From Pseudomonas syringae (GTDB lineage: Bacteria; Pseudomonadota; Gammaproteobacteria; Pseudomonadales; Pseudomonadaceae): DNA of 64,000 nt. The translations under genes and the position numbers were made by a program. How positions within the stretch are numbered: position 1 is the first letter of the stretch; the number at the start of each line of letters is the position of its first letter. The stretch lies in the NCBI RefSeq assembly GCF_001698815.1, contig NZ_LGSI01000005.1:190306-254305 (forward strand), in the 5' to 3' direction. Of this stretch, positions 17,770-28,707 are shown piece by piece. Under the pieces are notes generated by a model. It did no database searches and was not told the DNA's origin. It was given only the letters and a program-made list of their open reading frames with translations.

Positions 17770-18048
17770 TCAAGAAACCAACGCCTTATCCAGCTGCTTT
17801 TCGACTTCAGCCTGAATCTGCCCGCTCATGGCCGACAAAAAGAAGTTCAGCTCAAGGTCGACCCGCACCAGCGCGTCTTCGACATCCACGGTGCCTTTGG
17901 CGCCCTTGCCGTTGAGTTCGACGCTGTCGCCGTTCCACTCATGGGCGATGCCATATTTTTCCGCCAGCTTTTCCACCAGCACTTCAGCCTTCTCGCGGGC
18001 CTTTTCTTTGCCCAGTGCGTGCGGGCGTTCAACAGTGATTCGGGCCAT
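17770..18048 (-). CDS. Small polyhydroxyalkanoic acid system protein
   Basis: A 92-residue protein of the PHA_gran_rgn type often found next to pha loci (ITVERPHALGKEKAREKAEVLVEKLAEKYGI, then a beta-rich half LNGKGAKGTVDVEDALVRVDLEL). No signal or membrane segment. Molecular function unknown. It is divergent from ubiE, and its promoter must lie in the shared 143-bp gap. Confidence 0.85.
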   Translation of the reverse strand: MARITVERPHALGKEKAREKAEVLVEKLAEKYGIAHEWNGDSVELNGKGAKGTVDVEDALVRVDLELNFFLSAMSGQIQAEVEKQLDKALVS

Positions 18049-18191
18049 TAAAGGACTCCTTCAGCGCAAGGTAAATCGTGGCGCAACTATAACAGCCGCT
18101 CCGAACGAAGAAACTGTTGTCGATGAGCCTTGTCAAGACAAAGCCAGCCCCGACGATTAGAATGGCCGCACTTTATTCCGGTGACCGCGAT

Positions 18192-18962
18192 ATGAACGAT
18201 CCGCGCAAAGGCAGCGATGCCGAACCCACGACTCACTTCGGTTACAAAAATGTGCCGGAAAGCCAGAAGGCCGAGAAAGTTGCGGAGGTTTTCCACTCCG
18301 TCGCGGCCAAATACGACTTGATGAACGACCTGCTGTCCGGTGGCATGCACCGCCTCTGGAAACGCTTTGCCATCGAGCTTTCCGGCGTACGCACGGGCAA
18401 CCGTGTGCTGGACATCGCCGGTGGTACGGGCGACCTGACCAAAAAATTCTCGCACCTTGTCGGCCCGACCGGCGAAGTGGTGCTGGCCGATATCAACGCC
18501 TCCATGCTCAAGGTCGGTCGCGACCGCCTGCTGGATCTGGGTGTTGCCGGCAACGTCAAGTTCGTCCAGGCCGACGCTGAAAAGCTGCCGTTCCCGGACA
18601 ACCACTTCGACTGTGTGACCATCGCCTTCGGCCTGCGCAACGTGACGCACAAGGAAGACGCGCTGCGCTCCATGCTGCGCGTGCTCAAGCCGGGCGGCCG
18701 TCTGTTGGTATTGGAGTTCTCCAAGCCGACCAACAAGCTGATGTCCAAGGCTTATGACGCGTACTCGTTCGCCTTCATGCCACTGATGGGCAAACTGGTC
18801 ACCAACGATTCGGAAAGCTATCGCTATCTGGCGGAGTCGATCCGCATGCACCCGAATCAGGAAACCCTGAAGTCGATGATGGTCGAAGCCGGTTTTGACC
18901 GCGTGACCTATCACAACATGACAGCCGGTGTTGTCGCGCTGCATCGCGGCATCAAGCCCTGA
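18192..18962 (+). CDS. ubiE: Ubiquinone/menaquinone C-methyltransferase
   Basis: A 256-residue SAM-dependent methyltransferase that adds the C2-methyl group to the demethoxy-benzoquinol ring in ubiquinone synthesis. Motif [12 protein letters not shown] is at 71-81, and the family block [14 protein letters not shown] precedes it. ATG 18192 gives the exact family N-terminus; the longer frame lacks homology. Its last base is the first base of ubiJ. A weak promoter (AAGACA-17-TAGAAT) ending near 18160 may serve the ubiE-J-B unit. Confidence 0.97.
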   Translation: MNDPRKGSDAEPTTHFGYKNVPESQKAEKVAEVFHSVAAKYDLMNDLLSGGMHRLWKRFAIELSGVRTGNRVLDIAGGTGDLTKKFSHLVGPTGEVVLADINASMLKVGRDRLLDLGVAGNVKFVQADAEKLPFPDNHFDCVTIAFGLRNVTHKEDALRSMLRVLKPGGRLLVLEFSKPTNKLMSKAYDAYSFAFMPLMGKLVTNDSESYRYLAESIRMHPNQETLKSMMVEAGFDRVTYHNMTAGVVALHRGIKP

Positions 18963-19585
18963 TGTTGCTGCGCGGCTTGCTCGCCAGTGTCGAGCACGGT
19001 CTGAACCGTGTGCTGCGCCTGGACAGCACGGCCCTGCCGCGTCTGGAGCGTCTGAGCGGCAAGGTGATCGCGGTTGACTGCCGTAACCCTGCGTTGCAGC
19101 TGTTCATCCTGCCCAGCGACGAAGGCTTGCTGCTCGCCGCGCATTGGGAAGTCGAGGCCGATTGCACCCTGCGTGCGCCGGCCGCAAGCCTGATGCGCCT
19201 GGCCTTGAGCCAGGACAAGACCGCCGTGTTGCACGGCCCGGATGTCGAACTTGATGGTGACAGTTCAGTGTTGCTCGAACTGTTCGGCATCCTGCAGGAT
19301 CTGGAGCTGGACTGGGAATTCGAGCTGTCACGCTGGCTCGGCCCGGTCGCCAGTACGCTGTTGGGCAATCATCTGCGCAGCCGCGCCCGCTGGAGCAGCG
19401 AAAGCTTCGCCAGCATGAGTCAGAATCTTGCGGATTACCTGAGCGAAGAATCGCGCACACTGGTAGGTACGCACGAAGCCGAAGCACGTTTTGCCGAACT
19501 CGATCAGATCAAACTCGATCTGGAACGCCTTGAGGCGCGCTTTGAGCGCCTCGCCCAATCCCTTAATTCCAGCGATAACGCATGA
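18962..19585 (+). CDS. ubiJ: Ubiquinone biosynthesis accessory factor UbiJ
   Basis: A 207-residue protein with an N-terminal SCP2 lipid-binding domain and a C-terminal coiled coil ([17 protein letters not shown]). UbiJ scaffolds the soluble Ubi complex and binds the lipid intermediates. It starts inside the ubiE stop (one-base overlap) and its stop overlaps the ubiB start by four bases, so translation is coupled along the three genes. Confidence 0.93.
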   Translation: MLLRGLLASVEHGLNRVLRLDSTALPRLERLSGKVIAVDCRNPALQLFILPSDEGLLLAAHWEVEADCTLRAPAASLMRLALSQDKTAVLHGPDVELDGDSSVLLELFGILQDLELDWEFELSRWLGPVASTLLGNHLRSRARWSSESFASMSQNLADYLSEESRTLVGTHEAEARFAELDQIKLDLERLEARFERLAQSLNSSDNA

Positions 19586-21201
19586 AGTTGCTTGCCGTCC
19601 GCCGTCTGTTCCGCATCCAGCGTGTCGTGATCCGCTACCGTCTCGATGACTTGCTGTTCGCCCTGCCGCTGCCCTGGTGGATGCTCGCCCTGCGTTTTGT
19701 CATGCCGTGGCGCTGGTTTCCGCGCAAGGTGTCGGAGCTGCCGCGCGGCGCGCGACTGCGCATGGCCTTGCAGGATCTGGGACCGATCTTCATCAAGTTC
19801 GGCCAGTTGCTGTCCACGCGCCGCGACCTGCTGCCCGAAGACATCGCCGACGAGCTGATGCTGCTGCAGGACCGCGTGCCGCCGTTCGATCCGCAACTGG
19901 CGATCAAGCTGATTGAAGAGCAGCTGGGCGCGAAGATCAGCGCAGTGTTCAGCCGCTTTGATGTCACGCCGCTGGCCTCGGCGTCGGTTGCGCAAGTGCA
20001 CTCCGCCAAGCTCAAGACCGGCGAAGAAGTCGTGGTCAAAGTGGTGCGTCCGGGCCTCAAGCCGATCATCGGCCAGGACCTGGCGTGGTTGTTCATTCTG
20101 GCCCGCACCGCCGAGCGCATGTCCGCCGATGCGCGCCTGCTGCATCCGGTGGATGTGGTCGCCGACTACGAAAAAACCATCTACGACGAACTGGACCTGC
20201 TGCGTGAAGCGGCCAACTCCAGCCAGCTGCGCCGCAACTTCGAAGGCTCGCAGCTGTTGTACGTGCCGCAGGTCTATTGGGACTGGTGCCGGCCGAAAGT
20301 ATTGGTTATGGAACGCATCTACGGCATTCAGGTCACCGATCTGGCGACCTTGGCCGATCAGCGCACCGACATGAAAATGCTCGCCGAACGGGGCGTGGAG
20401 ATTTTCTTCACCCAGGTGTTCCGCGACAGTTTTTTCCACGCCGATATGCACCCCGGCAATATTTTCGTCAGCACGGTCAACCCGTGGAGCCCGCAATACA
20501 TTGCCATCGACTGTGGGATTGTCGGCAGCCTGACTCCGGAAGATCAGGACTATCTGGCGCGCAACCTGTTCGCTTTCTTCAAGCGCGACTATCGCCGCGT
20601 GGCGCAGCTGCACATTGATTCGGGCTGGGTGCCAGCCGAAACCAAGCTCAACGAGTTCGAAGCGGCGATTCGTACGGTGTGCGAGCCGATCTTCGAGAAA
20701 CCGCTCAGGGATATTTCCTTCGGTCAGGTGCTGATGCGCCTGTTCCAGACGGCGCGACGCTTCAACATGGAAGTCCAGCCGCAACTGGTGCTGCTGCAAA
20801 AAACCCTGTTGAACATCGAAGGCCTGGGTCGCCAGTTGTATCCGGACCTGGACCTGTGGAGCACCGCCCAACCGTTCCTGGAACGCTGGATGCGCGAGCG
20901 CGTCAGCCCGAAAACCCTGTTCAGCAACCTGCAATCCCAGGTCGAGCAGATTCCGCATCTGGCCAACATGACCCGCGACCTGCTGGAGCGCATGTCCCAG
21001 CCCCACGCCAACGATCCGCCACCACCCTGGCGCGAGCGCGGTGATGGCTGGGCCTTGCGCCTGCTGGGCGCCGGGTTGCTGGCCGGCGGAGCGGTCATGG
21101 CCTCGACGCTTGCCGCAGACGGTGGCGCACTGGTCGCGCCTACTGCATGGCCGGCGTGGATCATGCTCGTTGCCGGTTTGTATCTGGTCGTGCGCCGATA
21201 G
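19582..21201 (+). CDS. ubiB: UbiB atypical kinase/ATPase for ubiquinone synthesis
   Basis: A 539-residue ADCK/ABC1-family protein. The family KxGQ motif is KFGQ at 72-75; the alanine-rich loop is [13 protein letters not shown], the catalytic-loop equivalent [11 protein letters not shown] and the metal motif AIDCG. Two C-terminal membrane segments ([17 protein letters not shown] and [15 protein letters not shown]) anchor it to the inner membrane. It helps extract or deliver quinone precursors through ATPase activity. Last gene of ubiE-ubiJ-ubiB; hisI follows after 68 bp. Confidence 0.96.
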   Translation: MKLLAVRRLFRIQRVVIRYRLDDLLFALPLPWWMLALRFVMPWRWFPRKVSELPRGARLRMALQDLGPIFIKFGQLLSTRRDLLPEDIADELMLLQDRVPPFDPQLAIKLIEEQLGAKISAVFSRFDVTPLASASVAQVHSAKLKTGEEVVVKVVRPGLKPIIGQDLAWLFILARTAERMSADARLLHPVDVVADYEKTIYDELDLLREAANSSQLRRNFEGSQLLYVPQVYWDWCRPKVLVMERIYGIQVTDLATLADQRTDMKMLAERGVEIFFTQVFRDSFFHADMHPGNIFVSTVNPWSPQYIAIDCGIVGSLTPEDQDYLARNLFAFFKRDYRRVAQLHIDSGWVPAETKLNEFEAAIRTVCEPIFEKPLRDISFGQVLMRLFQTARRFNMEVQPQLVLLQKTLLNIEGLGRQLYPDLDLWSTAQPFLERWMRERVSPKTLFSNLQSQVEQIPHLANMTRDLLERMSQPHANDPPPPWRERGDGWALRLLGAGLLAGGAVMASTLAADGGALVAPTAWPAWIMLVAGLYLVVRR

Positions 21202-21269
21202 CCAGCGGCGCTGGCCGCTGGCACACTGTTCAACCCGCCGAGGCCCCAAGCCCGGCTGCCGGAGTAGAT

Positions 21270-21662
21270 ATGAAAGACTGGCTGGACGAAATCAAGTGGG
21301 ACAGCGACGGCCTGGTGCCGGCGATTGCCCAGGATCACAAAACCGGGCGCGTGTTGATGATGGCGTGGATGAACCGTGAGGCGCTGAGCCTGACCGCCGC
21401 CGAAAATCGCGCCATCTATTGGTCGCGTTCACGTGGCAAACTCTGGCGCAAAGGCGAAGAATCAGGCCATGTGCAGAAACTGCATGAGCTGCGCCTGGAC
21501 TGCGACGCCGACGTGATCATCATGATGATCGAGCAAATCGGCGGTATCGCCTGCCATACCGGTCGCGAAAGCTGTTTCTACCGCGTCTACAACGATGCCG
21601 GCTGGAAAACCGTGGACCCGGTACTGAAAGATCCGGACTCCATTTACCACGCAGGACACTGA
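21270..21662 (+). CDS. hisI: Phosphoribosyl-AMP cyclohydrolase
   Basis: A 130-residue zinc enzyme for the third step of histidine synthesis, opening the adenine ring of PR-AMP. Signature segments are [24 protein letters not shown], the metal-site aspartates of LDCDADV and the cysteines of CHTGRESCF. The start is ATG 21270 after GGAG; the open frame runs further upstream but not with family sequence. Stand-alone HisI and HisE, rather than a fusion, is normal in Pseudomonas. hisE follows after 3 bp. Confidence 0.97.
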   Translation: MKDWLDEIKWDSDGLVPAIAQDHKTGRVLMMAWMNREALSLTAAENRAIYWSRSRGKLWRKGEESGHVQKLHELRLDCDADVIIMMIEQIGGIACHTGRESCFYRVYNDAGWKTVDPVLKDPDSIYHAGH

Positions 21663-21665
21663 AAC

Positions 21666-21998
21666 ATGACTGATACCTTGTCCCGCCTGGCCGAAGTGCT
21701 GGAATCGCGCAAAGGCGCGGCTGCCGACAGCTCTTACGTCGCCAGCCTGTATCACAAGGGTCTGAACAAGATTCTGGAAAAGGTCGGCGAAGAGTCGGTC
21801 GAAACGATCATTGCCGCCAAGGACGCCGCCGTCAGCGGCGATTGCAGCGACGTCATCTATGAGACCGCTGACCTGTGGTTTCACAGCATGGTGATGCTTG
21901 CCGCGCTGGGTCAGCATCCACAAGCGGTGCTCGATGAACTGGACCGCCGTTTCGGCCTTTCGGGTCATGCGGAAAAAGCCGCGCGCCCGGCCGACTGA
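21666..21998 (+). CDS. hisE: Phosphoribosyl-ATP pyrophosphatase
   Basis: A 110-residue all-alpha NTP pyrophosphohydrolase (MazG-like fold) for the second histidine step, making PR-AMP for HisI. It has [24 protein letters not shown] with the metal-binding EExxE-type acidic residues and the [14 protein letters not shown] helix. Translationally adjacent to hisI; tatA begins 41 bp later. Confidence 0.96.
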   Translation: MTDTLSRLAEVLESRKGAAADSSYVASLYHKGLNKILEKVGEESVETIIAAKDAAVSGDCSDVIYETADLWFHSMVMLAALGQHPQAVLDELDRRFGLSGHAEKAARPAD

Positions 21999-22039
21999 TT
22001 GTCAATTTTCGAATTTGAAACTTCTACGAGGAATGCTTC

Positions 22040-22315
22040 ATGGGTATTTTTGACTGGAAACACTGGATCGTCATCCTGGTTGTCGTGGTACTGATTTTCG
22101 GCACCAAGAAACTCAAGGGCCTGGGCACTGATGTGGGCGAGTCGATCAAGGGCTTTCGCAAAGCCATGAGCGATGAAGAAAAAGCCGATCAAACCCCGCC
22201 GCCGGTACAGCCGCAGCAGCCACCGCAGGCCGCGCCACAGGGCTCACCCCTGAACCAGCCGCACACGATCGACGCGCAAGCGCATAAAGTCGAAGAGCCA
22301 ATCCGCAAAGACTAG
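22040..22315 (+). CDS. tatA: Sec-independent translocase subunit TatA
   Basis: A 91-residue protein with an N-terminal membrane helix ([18 protein letters not shown]), the FGTKKL hinge, an amphipathic helix ([17 protein letters not shown]) and a proline/glutamine-rich tail. TatA oligomers form the pore for folded twin-arginine substrates. Heads tatABC; tatB starts 10 bp after. Confidence 0.96.
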   Translation: MGIFDWKHWIVILVVVVLIFGTKKLKGLGTDVGESIKGFRKAMSDEEKADQTPPPVQPQQPPQAAPQGSPLNQPHTIDAQAHKVEEPIRKD

Positions 22316-22325
22316 GTCGTATCGA

Positions 22326-22829
22326 ATGTTTGGTATCAGCTTCTCTGAACTGCTGCTCGTCGGTCTCGTCGCCTTGCTGGTGCTGGGGCCAGAGCGTCTG
22401 CCGGGTGCCGCGCGCACCGCCGGACTCTGGGTAGGCCGGTTGAAACGCAGCTTCAATGCGATCAAACAGGAAGTTGAACGCGAAATCGGCGCCGACGAAA
22501 TCCGTCGGCAGCTGCATAACGAACACATTCTGTCGCTGGAACAGGAAGCGCGCAAAATCATGTCGCCGCAGCCACCTGCGGCAACGCCTGCGCCTGCTGT
22601 TGAGGCAAGCACTGCACCGACCGAGCCGGTTGTCTCCACGGTGCCGGTGACCCCGCCCGCGCCGACGCCTGGCGAGCTTGGTCCTGCTGCGCCTGCCGGA
22701 ACTACGCCTGCCGAAACCGTGCCGGTCGTGCCTGCAAAACCTGCCGAAGCATTGCTGCACGCCGAACCGACGCCGATTCCCAGCGCGCCTTCCGCCAACG
22801 ATTCGTCACTGCCCCCGCGAGCCCCATGA
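22326..22829 (+). CDS. tatB: Sec-independent translocase subunit TatB
   Basis: A 167-residue protein with the TatB pattern: membrane helix [21 protein letters not shown], then a long charged amphipathic helix, then an alanine/proline-rich tail. It forms the substrate receptor with TatC. The stop overlaps the tatC ATG by four bases. Confidence 0.96.
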   Translation: MFGISFSELLLVGLVALLVLGPERLPGAARTAGLWVGRLKRSFNAIKQEVEREIGADEIRRQLHNEHILSLEQEARKIMSPQPPAATPAPAVEASTAPTEPVVSTVPVTPPAPTPGELGPAAPAGTTPAETVPVVPAKPAEALLHAEPTPIPSAPSANDSSLPPRAP

Positions 22830-23620
22830 GCGATATTCCGGAAAACGACCAGCAAATGCCGCTGGTCTCGCACCTCACAGAACTCCGTTCACGCCTGCTG
22901 CGTTGCGTCCTGGCGATCTTCGTAATCTTCGGCTGCCTGTTTTACTTCACCCAGAAGATCTACACCTTCGTCTCGGCGCCGCTTCGGGTGTTCCTGCCCG
23001 AAGGCGCAACGATGATCGCCACCGACGTGGCCTCGCCGTTCATCACGCCGTTCAAGCTGACCATGATGGTCGCGCTGTTCCTGGCCATGCCGGTCATCCT
23101 GCATCAGATCTGGGGCTTCATCGCGCCGGGTCTGTACAAGCACGAAAAACGCATCGCCGTGCCGCTGCTGGTGTCGAGCATCATCCTGTTTTATTCGGGC
23201 ATGGCGTTCGCCTATTACCTGGTTTTCCCGCTGATTTTCCACTTCTTTGCCAGCGTGACGCCCGAAGGCGTGTCGATGATGACGGACATCGCCAGTTACC
23301 TGGACTTCGTCATGACGCTGTTCTTCGCCTTTGGCGTGGCGTTCGAGATTCCGGTGGCCGTGGTGTTGCTGGTGTGGATCGGCATCGTTGACGTGAAGTA
23401 CCTGCGCAAGATCCGCCCTTACGTGATCATCGGTTGCTTCGTGGTCGGCATGATCCTGACTCCGCCGGACATTTTCTCCCAGACTCTGCTCGCGGTGCCG
23501 ATGTGGCTGCTGTTCGAAATCGGCGTGCTGTGCAGCTCGATGATCACCAAGCGTGGCGATCATCCTGAAGACCAGCCCGACGAAGACAAGCAAGACCAGC
23601 CGCCTGCGACTCAGCCGTGA
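22826..23620 (+). CDS. tatC: Sec-independent translocase subunit TatC
   Basis: A 264-residue polytopic protein with six membrane segments. The N-terminal [13 protein letters not shown] binds the twin-arginine signal. The F/P-rich region [17 protein letters not shown] is typical. Together with TatB it recognises Tat substrates. The stop overlaps the next start by four bases. Confidence 0.97.
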   Translation: MSDIPENDQQMPLVSHLTELRSRLLRCVLAIFVIFGCLFYFTQKIYTFVSAPLRVFLPEGATMIATDVASPFITPFKLTMMVALFLAMPVILHQIWGFIAPGLYKHEKRIAVPLLVSSIILFYSGMAFAYYLVFPLIFHFFASVTPEGVSMMTDIASYLDFVMTLFFAFGVAFEIPVAVVLLVWIGIVDVKYLRKIRPYVIIGCFVVGMILTPPDIFSQTLLAVPMWLLFEIGVLCSSMITKRGDHPEDQPDEDKQDQPPATQP

Positions 23621-24324
23621 ATCTGCTGCTCCTCGAAGACGTCGATTTCATTGCGGCTGACCGGGTCATCCTGCGCGACCGGCGCCTCAAGCACATGCAA
23701 GAGGTGCATCGCGCCGTGGTGGGCGACAGCCTGCGCGTCGGCCGGATTGGCGGGTTGATGGGCAATGCCGAGTTGCTGCGCCTGGAAGATCACGAAGCCG
23801 AGCTGCGCGTCAGCCTCGACAGCCCACCACCCGCCAAACTGCCCTTGACCCTGCTGCTGGCCCTGCCTCGGCCGAAGATGCTGCGTCGGGTGTTTCAGAC
23901 AGTCGCGACCATGGGCGTGCCGAAAGTCATCCTGCTCAACAGTTACCGGGTCGAGAAGAGTTTCTGGCAGACCCCGTTTCTGGAGCCTGCAGCCATCCGC
24001 GAGCAGTTGATCCTCGGCCTGGAACAGGCCCGGGACAGCGTGCTGCCGGAAATCATCATCGAGAAACGCTTCAAGCCGTTCGTCGAAGACCGCCTGCCAC
24101 AACTGGTGGAAGGCACGCTCGGCCTTGTCGGACATCCCGGTCAATTCCCGGCCTGCCCCAGAGCAGTGCAACAACCTGTAACACTCGCGATAGGTCCGGA
24201 AGGCGGCTGGATTCCTTATGAAATCGACCTGCTGAACAAGTCCGGCCTACAGCCTGTGCAGCTTGGCGACCGCATTCTACGTGTTGAAACCGCTGTCACC
24301 GCCCTCCTCGCCCGCCTTTTCTAA
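23617..24324 (+). CDS. rsmE: 16S rRNA m3U1498 methyltransferase
   Basis: A 235-residue SPOUT-class enzyme that methylates U1498 of 16S rRNA. It has an N-terminal PUA-like part ([17 protein letters not shown]) and a C-terminal trefoil-knot domain with LAIGPEGGW and the [14 protein letters not shown] end. The start is GTG overlapping the tatC stop. The closing TAA is followed by a chemoreceptor with its own flagellar-type promoter. Confidence 0.95.
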   Translation: MNLLLLEDVDFIAADRVILRDRRLKHMQEVHRAVVGDSLRVGRIGGLMGNAELLRLEDHEAELRVSLDSPPPAKLPLTLLLALPRPKMLRRVFQTVATMGVPKVILLNSYRVEKSFWQTPFLEPAAIREQLILGLEQARDSVLPEIIIEKRFKPFVEDRLPQLVEGTLGLVGHPGQFPACPRAVQQPVTLAIGPEGGWIPYEIDLLNKSGLQPVQLGDRILRVETAVTALLARLF

Positions 24325-24350
24325 GCCCCCCCATTTGAGGGACCAGCGCC

Positions 24351-24377
24351 TTCAGTTTCCCTTCTGACAGCCGATGT
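24351..24377 (+). promoter_or_regulatory. Sigma-28 (FliA) promoter for the first chemoreceptor
   Basis: TTCAGTTT (24351-24358), an 11-bp spacer and GCCGATGT (24370-24377) match TAAAGTTT-N11-GCCGATAA at 12 of 16 positions with the exact spacer. It is 41 bp before the ATG. Confidence 0.7.
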
Positions 24378-24417
24378 AGGACTACGCCTACAATTATTCG
24401 CTTCAAGGAGTTGCACC

Positions 24418-26334
24418 ATGCCGCGCTGGTTCACCCAAGCCCTAGGAAACATGAGCGTCAGTCTCAAGCTGGCAGTGGGCTTCGGCCTGGTGTTGTTATT
24501 GACCGTGCTGATCACGCTCACCGGCTGGTTAAGCGTGACCTCCTTGATCGACCGCGGCGACAAGCTGGCGTCCATTGAGGAAGTCAGCGACCAGACGATG
24601 GAGCTGCGCATCAAGCGCCTGGTCTACGAGCGGCAGTACGATGCCGAATCGGCAGCGGCTATGGCCACTACTCTGGACAACCTTGATGTAGTGCTGAAAA
24701 AAGCCCGCAGCCAGGTCGCCAGCCCCGAAAGCCTGAAGTGGCTGGACGAGCAGCAACAGTCGGCCAGTGAATACCGCCAGGCGTTTGCTGAAATGACCAA
24801 GGCTATTGCTTCCCGGGAAGCCAGCCGAGGCCTGATGGGCGACGCTGCAGACAAGGCCGTGGCCGAGATCAACAAGATCGAAGCGTCGCTGTTGCAGGGT
24901 GACGACATGCTTCAATTCAACGGTGCGGTTGAAGTCAGCAAACTGATCCAGCAGGCGCGTTATCAGGTGCGCGGTTACACCTACAGCGGCAAAGCCGAGT
25001 TCGAAAAGAACGCCAACGCTGGAATTGACCAGGCACTGGTCGGCATCAATACCCTGGCCGGCAGCATCCCGCCGGTCTATCTGGGGCAGTTGCAAACAGC
25101 CATTGCCGGGCTTAAAGCCTATCAGGCAGCCGTGGCGCAGTACCGCGATGGCCAGTTCGCCAGCAAACAGGCTCTGGACAAAATGGCCAAGGCTGGCCAG
25201 GACTTGCTGAACGTCAGCGAAAAATTGAGCGAAGATCAGTACACCAAACGAGGGACTGAAAGTCAGCAAGCCAAGTCAATGCTGACGCTGGCGACAGTGC
25301 TGGCCCTGTTGTTCGGGGTTATCGCAGCGTGGATCATCACCCGTCAAATTGTCGTGCCGTTGCTGCAAACCTTGCAGATTGTCGAGCGCGTGGCGTCGGG
25401 AGATCTGAGCAACAACCTGACCATCGACCGCAAGGACGAACTGGGCAAGCTGCAGGGCAGCATCCAGCGCATGACCGTCAGCCTGCGCGAGCTGATTGGC
25501 GGCATCCGCGATGGCGTCACGCAAATTGCCAGCGCGGCCGAGCAGCTGTCGGCAGTGACCGAGCAAACCAGCGCCGGCGTCAACAGCCAGAAGGTCGAGA
25601 CCGATCAGGTCGCCACCGCCATGCACGAAATGACCGCCACGGTGCAGGAAGTCGCGCGTAACGCCGAGGAAGCTTCCGAGGCCGCAGTGGCTGCCGATCA
25701 GCAAGCGCGCGAAGGTGATCGCGTGGTCAACGAAGCCATCGCCCAGATCGAACGTCTGGCGGCGGAAGTGGGTAACTCCACCGAAGCCATGAACGAACTC
25801 AAGCGCGAGAGCGACAAGATCGGCAGCGTCCTTGATGTGATCAAGTCAGTGGCGCAGCAAACCAACCTGCTGGCCTTGAACGCCGCCATCGAGGCCGCGC
25901 GCGCCGGTGAAGCGGGTCGTGGATTCGCCGTGGTGGCCGATGAAGTGCGCAGCCTGGCCCAGCGCACGCAGAAATCCACCGAGGAAATCGAGCAGCTGAT
26001 TTCCGGCTTGCAGAGCGGCACCCAGCAAGTGGCGACCATCATGGACAACAGCCGTGAACTGACCGTCAGCAGCGTGGATTTGACCCGCCGCGCCGGCAAC
26101 TCGCTGGAAAACATCACCCGGACCGTTTCGGCGATCCAGGCGATGAACCAGCAGATCGCCGCCGCAGCCGAAGAACAAAGCGCGACTGCCGAGGAAATCA
26201 ACCGCAGCATCCTCAACGTGCGCGACGTCTCCGAACAAACCGCCGCCTCCAGCGAAGAAACCGCCGCCTCCAGCGTTGAACTGGCGCGTCTGGGAAGTCA
26301 TCTGCAGGTGCTGGTAAGCAAGTTTCGGGTTTGA
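24418..26334 (+). CDS. Methyl-accepting chemotaxis protein, probable HBM sensor
   Basis: A 638-residue transmembrane chemoreceptor. Membrane helix 1 is at about 17-37, with a helical periplasmic domain of about 250 residues, the size of the HBM (helical bimodular) domain of McpS, helix 2 at about 290-312 ([20 protein letters not shown]), then HAMP and a cytoplasmic signalling domain with the invariant tip [22 protein letters not shown] receptors of P. putida sense TCA-cycle acids, but no ligand can be read here. It has no C-terminal CheR-tether pentapeptide. Paralogue of the next gene. Confidence 0.92.
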   Translation: MPRWFTQALGNMSVSLKLAVGFGLVLLLTVLITLTGWLSVTSLIDRGDKLASIEEVSDQTMELRIKRLVYERQYDAESAAAMATTLDNLDVVLKKARSQVASPESLKWLDEQQQSASEYRQAFAEMTKAIASREASRGLMGDAADKAVAEINKIEASLLQGDDMLQFNGAVEVSKLIQQARYQVRGYTYSGKAEFEKNANAGIDQALVGINTLAGSIPPVYLGQLQTAIAGLKAYQAAVAQYRDGQFASKQALDKMAKAGQDLLNVSEKLSEDQYTKRGTESQQAKSMLTLATVLALLFGVIAAWIITRQIVVPLLQTLQIVERVASGDLSNNLTIDRKDELGKLQGSIQRMTVSLRELIGGIRDGVTQIASAAEQLSAVTEQTSAGVNSQKVETDQVATAMHEMTATVQEVARNAEEASEAAVAADQQAREGDRVVNEAIAQIERLAAEVGNSTEAMNELKRESDKIGSVLDVIKSVAQQTNLLALNAAIEAARAGEAGRGFAVVADEVRSLAQRTQKSTEEIEQLISGLQSGTQQVATIMDNSRELTVSSVDLTRRAGNSLENITRTVSAIQAMNQQIAAAAEEQSATAEEINRSILNVRDVSEQTAASSEETAASSVELARLGSHLQVLVSKFRV

Positions 26335-26340
26335 TGGCTG

Positions 26341-26446
26341 GTTGGAGCGAGGCTTGCCCGCGAATCAATCTTTCAGGCACAGAAGAAGGGTTGGACATCG
26401 CGGCCTCTTCGCGGGCAAGTCGGAACGCCGCCCGCTCGCTCCTACG
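26341..26446. repeat. REPIN with an insertion in the right arm
   Basis: Left arm GTTGGAGCGAGGCTTGCCC. The right arm reads CGCGGGCAAG, then TCGGAACGCCGCCCGC, then TCGCTCC, so about 16 extra bases split the usual arm. The same split occurs in the element at 45151. Confidence 0.8.
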
Positions 26447-26502
26447 GACTTGAGCTCAAAACGTGACGCCGATCACCCCGTCCTTCCTCTCGGAAATCTC
26501 CT

Positions 26503-26520
26503 ACGACCTCTTCAGGTCGT
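26503..26520 (+). promoter_or_regulatory. Leader hairpin before the second chemoreceptor
   Basis: ACGACCT-CTTC-AGGTCGT, a perfect 7-bp stem with a 4-nt loop, 88 bp before the ATG at 26609. No T-run follows. Two GCCGAT hexamers occur near 26468 and 26538, but neither has a sigma-28 -35 partner. Confidence 0.4.
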
Positions 26521-26608
26521 GCTTCTGATTCGCCTGCCGATGCGCTGACAACGCAGGCCGGGGCTCGCCTCGGACCTGCCTGTCTGGCTCACTTGCAGGA
26601 GATTCTCC

Positions 26609-28552
26609 ATGTTTCGATGGCTCAACCATGCGCTCGGCAATACGAGCGTCAAACTCAAACTGGCGCTGGGCTTCGGGCTCGTGCTGTTGCTGACGCTGGC
26701 AATCACCCTGACTGGCTGGCACGGCCTGGACAAGATGATCGATTGGTCGGAATCGCTGACCGCCACCGGCCAATTGAGCAACATGACCAAGGATCTGCGC
26801 GCCGAGCGGATCATGTTTCGTACCGATAACAGCGCAGAAAACGCCAAAAATGTGGTCGAGCGCCTCAATGCGCTGGAGGCGCATCTGGAAACGTTGCGCA
26901 AGGAAACCGACGATGACGGCAGCATGAAGTTGCTGACCGAACAAAGTCAGCTCGTCAGCAAGATGGAGAAAACCTTCAGCGAGCTGGGCGCCGAGCACAA
27001 GACTCGCGAACAGTCGCGTTCCTTGCTGGAGCAACAGTCCGAACAGGCGGTGCAGGCTGTCGCGCAGGTTGAAAGCGAAGTGCTCAAGGCGGTCAGCCAG
27101 GAACAGGACAACGGCGAACGGCTGGAGGAATTCACCAACATTTCCCAGCTCAAGCAGCAGATCCAGACCGCTCGCTATCAGGTTCAGGCTTACACCTTCA
27201 GTGGCCTGGAAACCTATGAAACGGCGGCGGTCAGCGCCATCGACGAGGCACTCAAGGAGATCCAGCAAATCGCCGAGGATCAATCCGATGACAATCTCAA
27301 AGGCTTGCAGCCTGCCAAGGGATCGCTGGAGCACTATCGCAACCAGCTGACTGAGTTCAAGAACGCACAGGTCAAGGTCGAAGCGGCCCAGGAGCGACTT
27401 GAAGAATTGGGCGACAGGATGCTCGCCTCGGTTGCAGAGCTGATCAGCCTGCAAAGCGCCCAGCGTAGCGCCGAAGCCGCCACCTCGCGCACCACGTTGA
27501 CCGGGGTCGCAGGCCTGGCGATGCTGCTGGGTCTGCTCGCAGCCTGGATCATCACCCGACAAATCATCGATCCGCTGCGCCAGACCCTGAACGCTGCCGA
27601 ACGCATCGCCAAGGGTGATTTGAGCCGGGACATGAACATCGAGCGCAGCGACGAAATGGGTCAGTTGCAGACCAGCATCCAGGCCATGACGGTGAGCCTG
27701 CGGGATCTGATCGGCGGAATCGGCGACGGTGTCACGCAAATCGCCAGCGCCGCCGAGCAATTGTCGGCGGTGACCGAGCAAACCAGCGTCGGGATCAATA
27801 ACCAGAAAGACGAGACCGATCAGGTCGCCACCGCGATGAATCAGATGGCCGCATCGGTGCAGGAAGTGGCACGCAACGCCCAGCAAGCGTCCGAGGCCGC
27901 AGTACATGCCGACCGACAGGCGCGCGAGGGCGATCAAGTGGTGGGCGAAGCCATCGGCCAGATCGAGCAACTGGCGCTGGAGGTGGCCAATTCCACCCAG
28001 GCGATGAACCTGCTTAAGCAGGAAAGCGACAAGATCGGCGGAGTTCTAGACGTGATCAAGTCGGTGTCGCAGCAAACCAATTTGCTGGCTCTGAACGCGG
28101 CCATCGAGGCGGCGCGGGCCGGTGAGGCCGGGCGTGGTTTCGCGGTGGTTGCCGACGAGGTCAGAAGCCTGGCGCAGCGCACGCAGGAATCCACCGAGGA
28201 AATCGAAGAGCTGATCGCCGCACTACAGAACGGCACCCAGCAAGTCGCCACGACACTGGATAACAGCCGCTGCCTGACCGATAACAGCGTGCAATTAAGC
28301 CGCCGCGCCGGCAATGCTCTGGAGCAGATCACCCGAACCGTGTCGAACATCCAGGACATGAACTTGCAGATCGCCACCGCCAGCGAGGAGCAAAGCACCG
28401 TGGCCGAACAAATCAACCGCAACGTACTGAGCGTACGCGACGTGTCCGAACAGACCGCCGCCGCCAGCGACGAAACCGCAGCGTCGAGCGTGGAACTGGC
28501 GCGACTGGGCACACATTTGCAGGGGTTGGTGGCGAAGTTTCGGGTGGTGTAG
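26609..28552 (+). CDS. Methyl-accepting chemotaxis protein, tandem paralogue
   Basis: A 647-residue chemoreceptor with the same layout as its neighbour: membrane helix 1 at 17-37, HBM-size periplasmic helical domain, membrane helix 2 near 297-318 ([17 protein letters not shown]), HAMP, and signalling domain with [19 protein letters not shown]. The first 35 residues and the last 330 are nearly shared with the upstream copy, while the periplasmic part differs strongly, which suggests duplication followed by a change of ligand. CAGGAG precedes the ATG. Confidence 0.92.
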   Translation: MFRWLNHALGNTSVKLKLALGFGLVLLLTLAITLTGWHGLDKMIDWSESLTATGQLSNMTKDLRAERIMFRTDNSAENAKNVVERLNALEAHLETLRKETDDDGSMKLLTEQSQLVSKMEKTFSELGAEHKTREQSRSLLEQQSEQAVQAVAQVESEVLKAVSQEQDNGERLEEFTNISQLKQQIQTARYQVQAYTFSGLETYETAAVSAIDEALKEIQQIAEDQSDDNLKGLQPAKGSLEHYRNQLTEFKNAQVKVEAAQERLEELGDRMLASVAELISLQSAQRSAEAATSRTTLTGVAGLAMLLGLLAAWIITRQIIDPLRQTLNAAERIAKGDLSRDMNIERSDEMGQLQTSIQAMTVSLRDLIGGIGDGVTQIASAAEQLSAVTEQTSVGINNQKDETDQVATAMNQMAASVQEVARNAQQASEAAVHADRQAREGDQVVGEAIGQIEQLALEVANSTQAMNLLKQESDKIGGVLDVIKSVSQQTNLLALNAAIEAARAGEAGRGFAVVADEVRSLAQRTQESTEEIEELIAALQNGTQQVATTLDNSRCLTDNSVQLSRRAGNALEQITRTVSNIQDMNLQIATASEEQSTVAEQINRNVLSVRDVSEQTAAASDETAASSVELARLGTHLQGLVAKFRVV

Positions 28553-28561
28553 AGACCGACC

Positions 28562-28649
28562 GTTGGAGCGAGGCTTGCCCGCGAAACAGACGCCTCGGTG
28601 GGCCAGACCCACCGCGTCATCGTTCTTCGCGGGCAAGCCTCGCTCCAAC
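28562..28649. repeat. REPIN
   Basis: GTTGGAGCGAGGCTTGCCC arm and its complement; the loop ends CCACCGCGTCATCGTTC as in the copies at 7812 and 16091. Confidence 0.92.
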
Positions 28650-28657
28650 AGGGCCAC

Positions 28658-28689
28658 AAAAAACGGCGCCTTTTCGGGGCGCCGTTTTT
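28658..28689. terminator. Bidirectional terminator between chemoreceptor and opgH
   Basis: CGGCGCC / GGCGCCG stem, loop of 7, flanked by A6 and T5; serves both converging genes. Confidence 0.88.
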
Positions 28690-28707
28690 GTTTCTACCGC
28701 TCAGCTA

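Noticed and set aside
19504..21249. Open frame of about 580 codons opposite ubiB
   Set aside because: Antisense shadow of a certain gene; composition is typical of a reverse frame (runs of Q, H, R, A).
26501..27970. Long frame opposite the second chemoreceptor
   Set aside because: Reverse-frame artefact; its similarity to the reverse frame of the first receptor only mirrors the paralogy.
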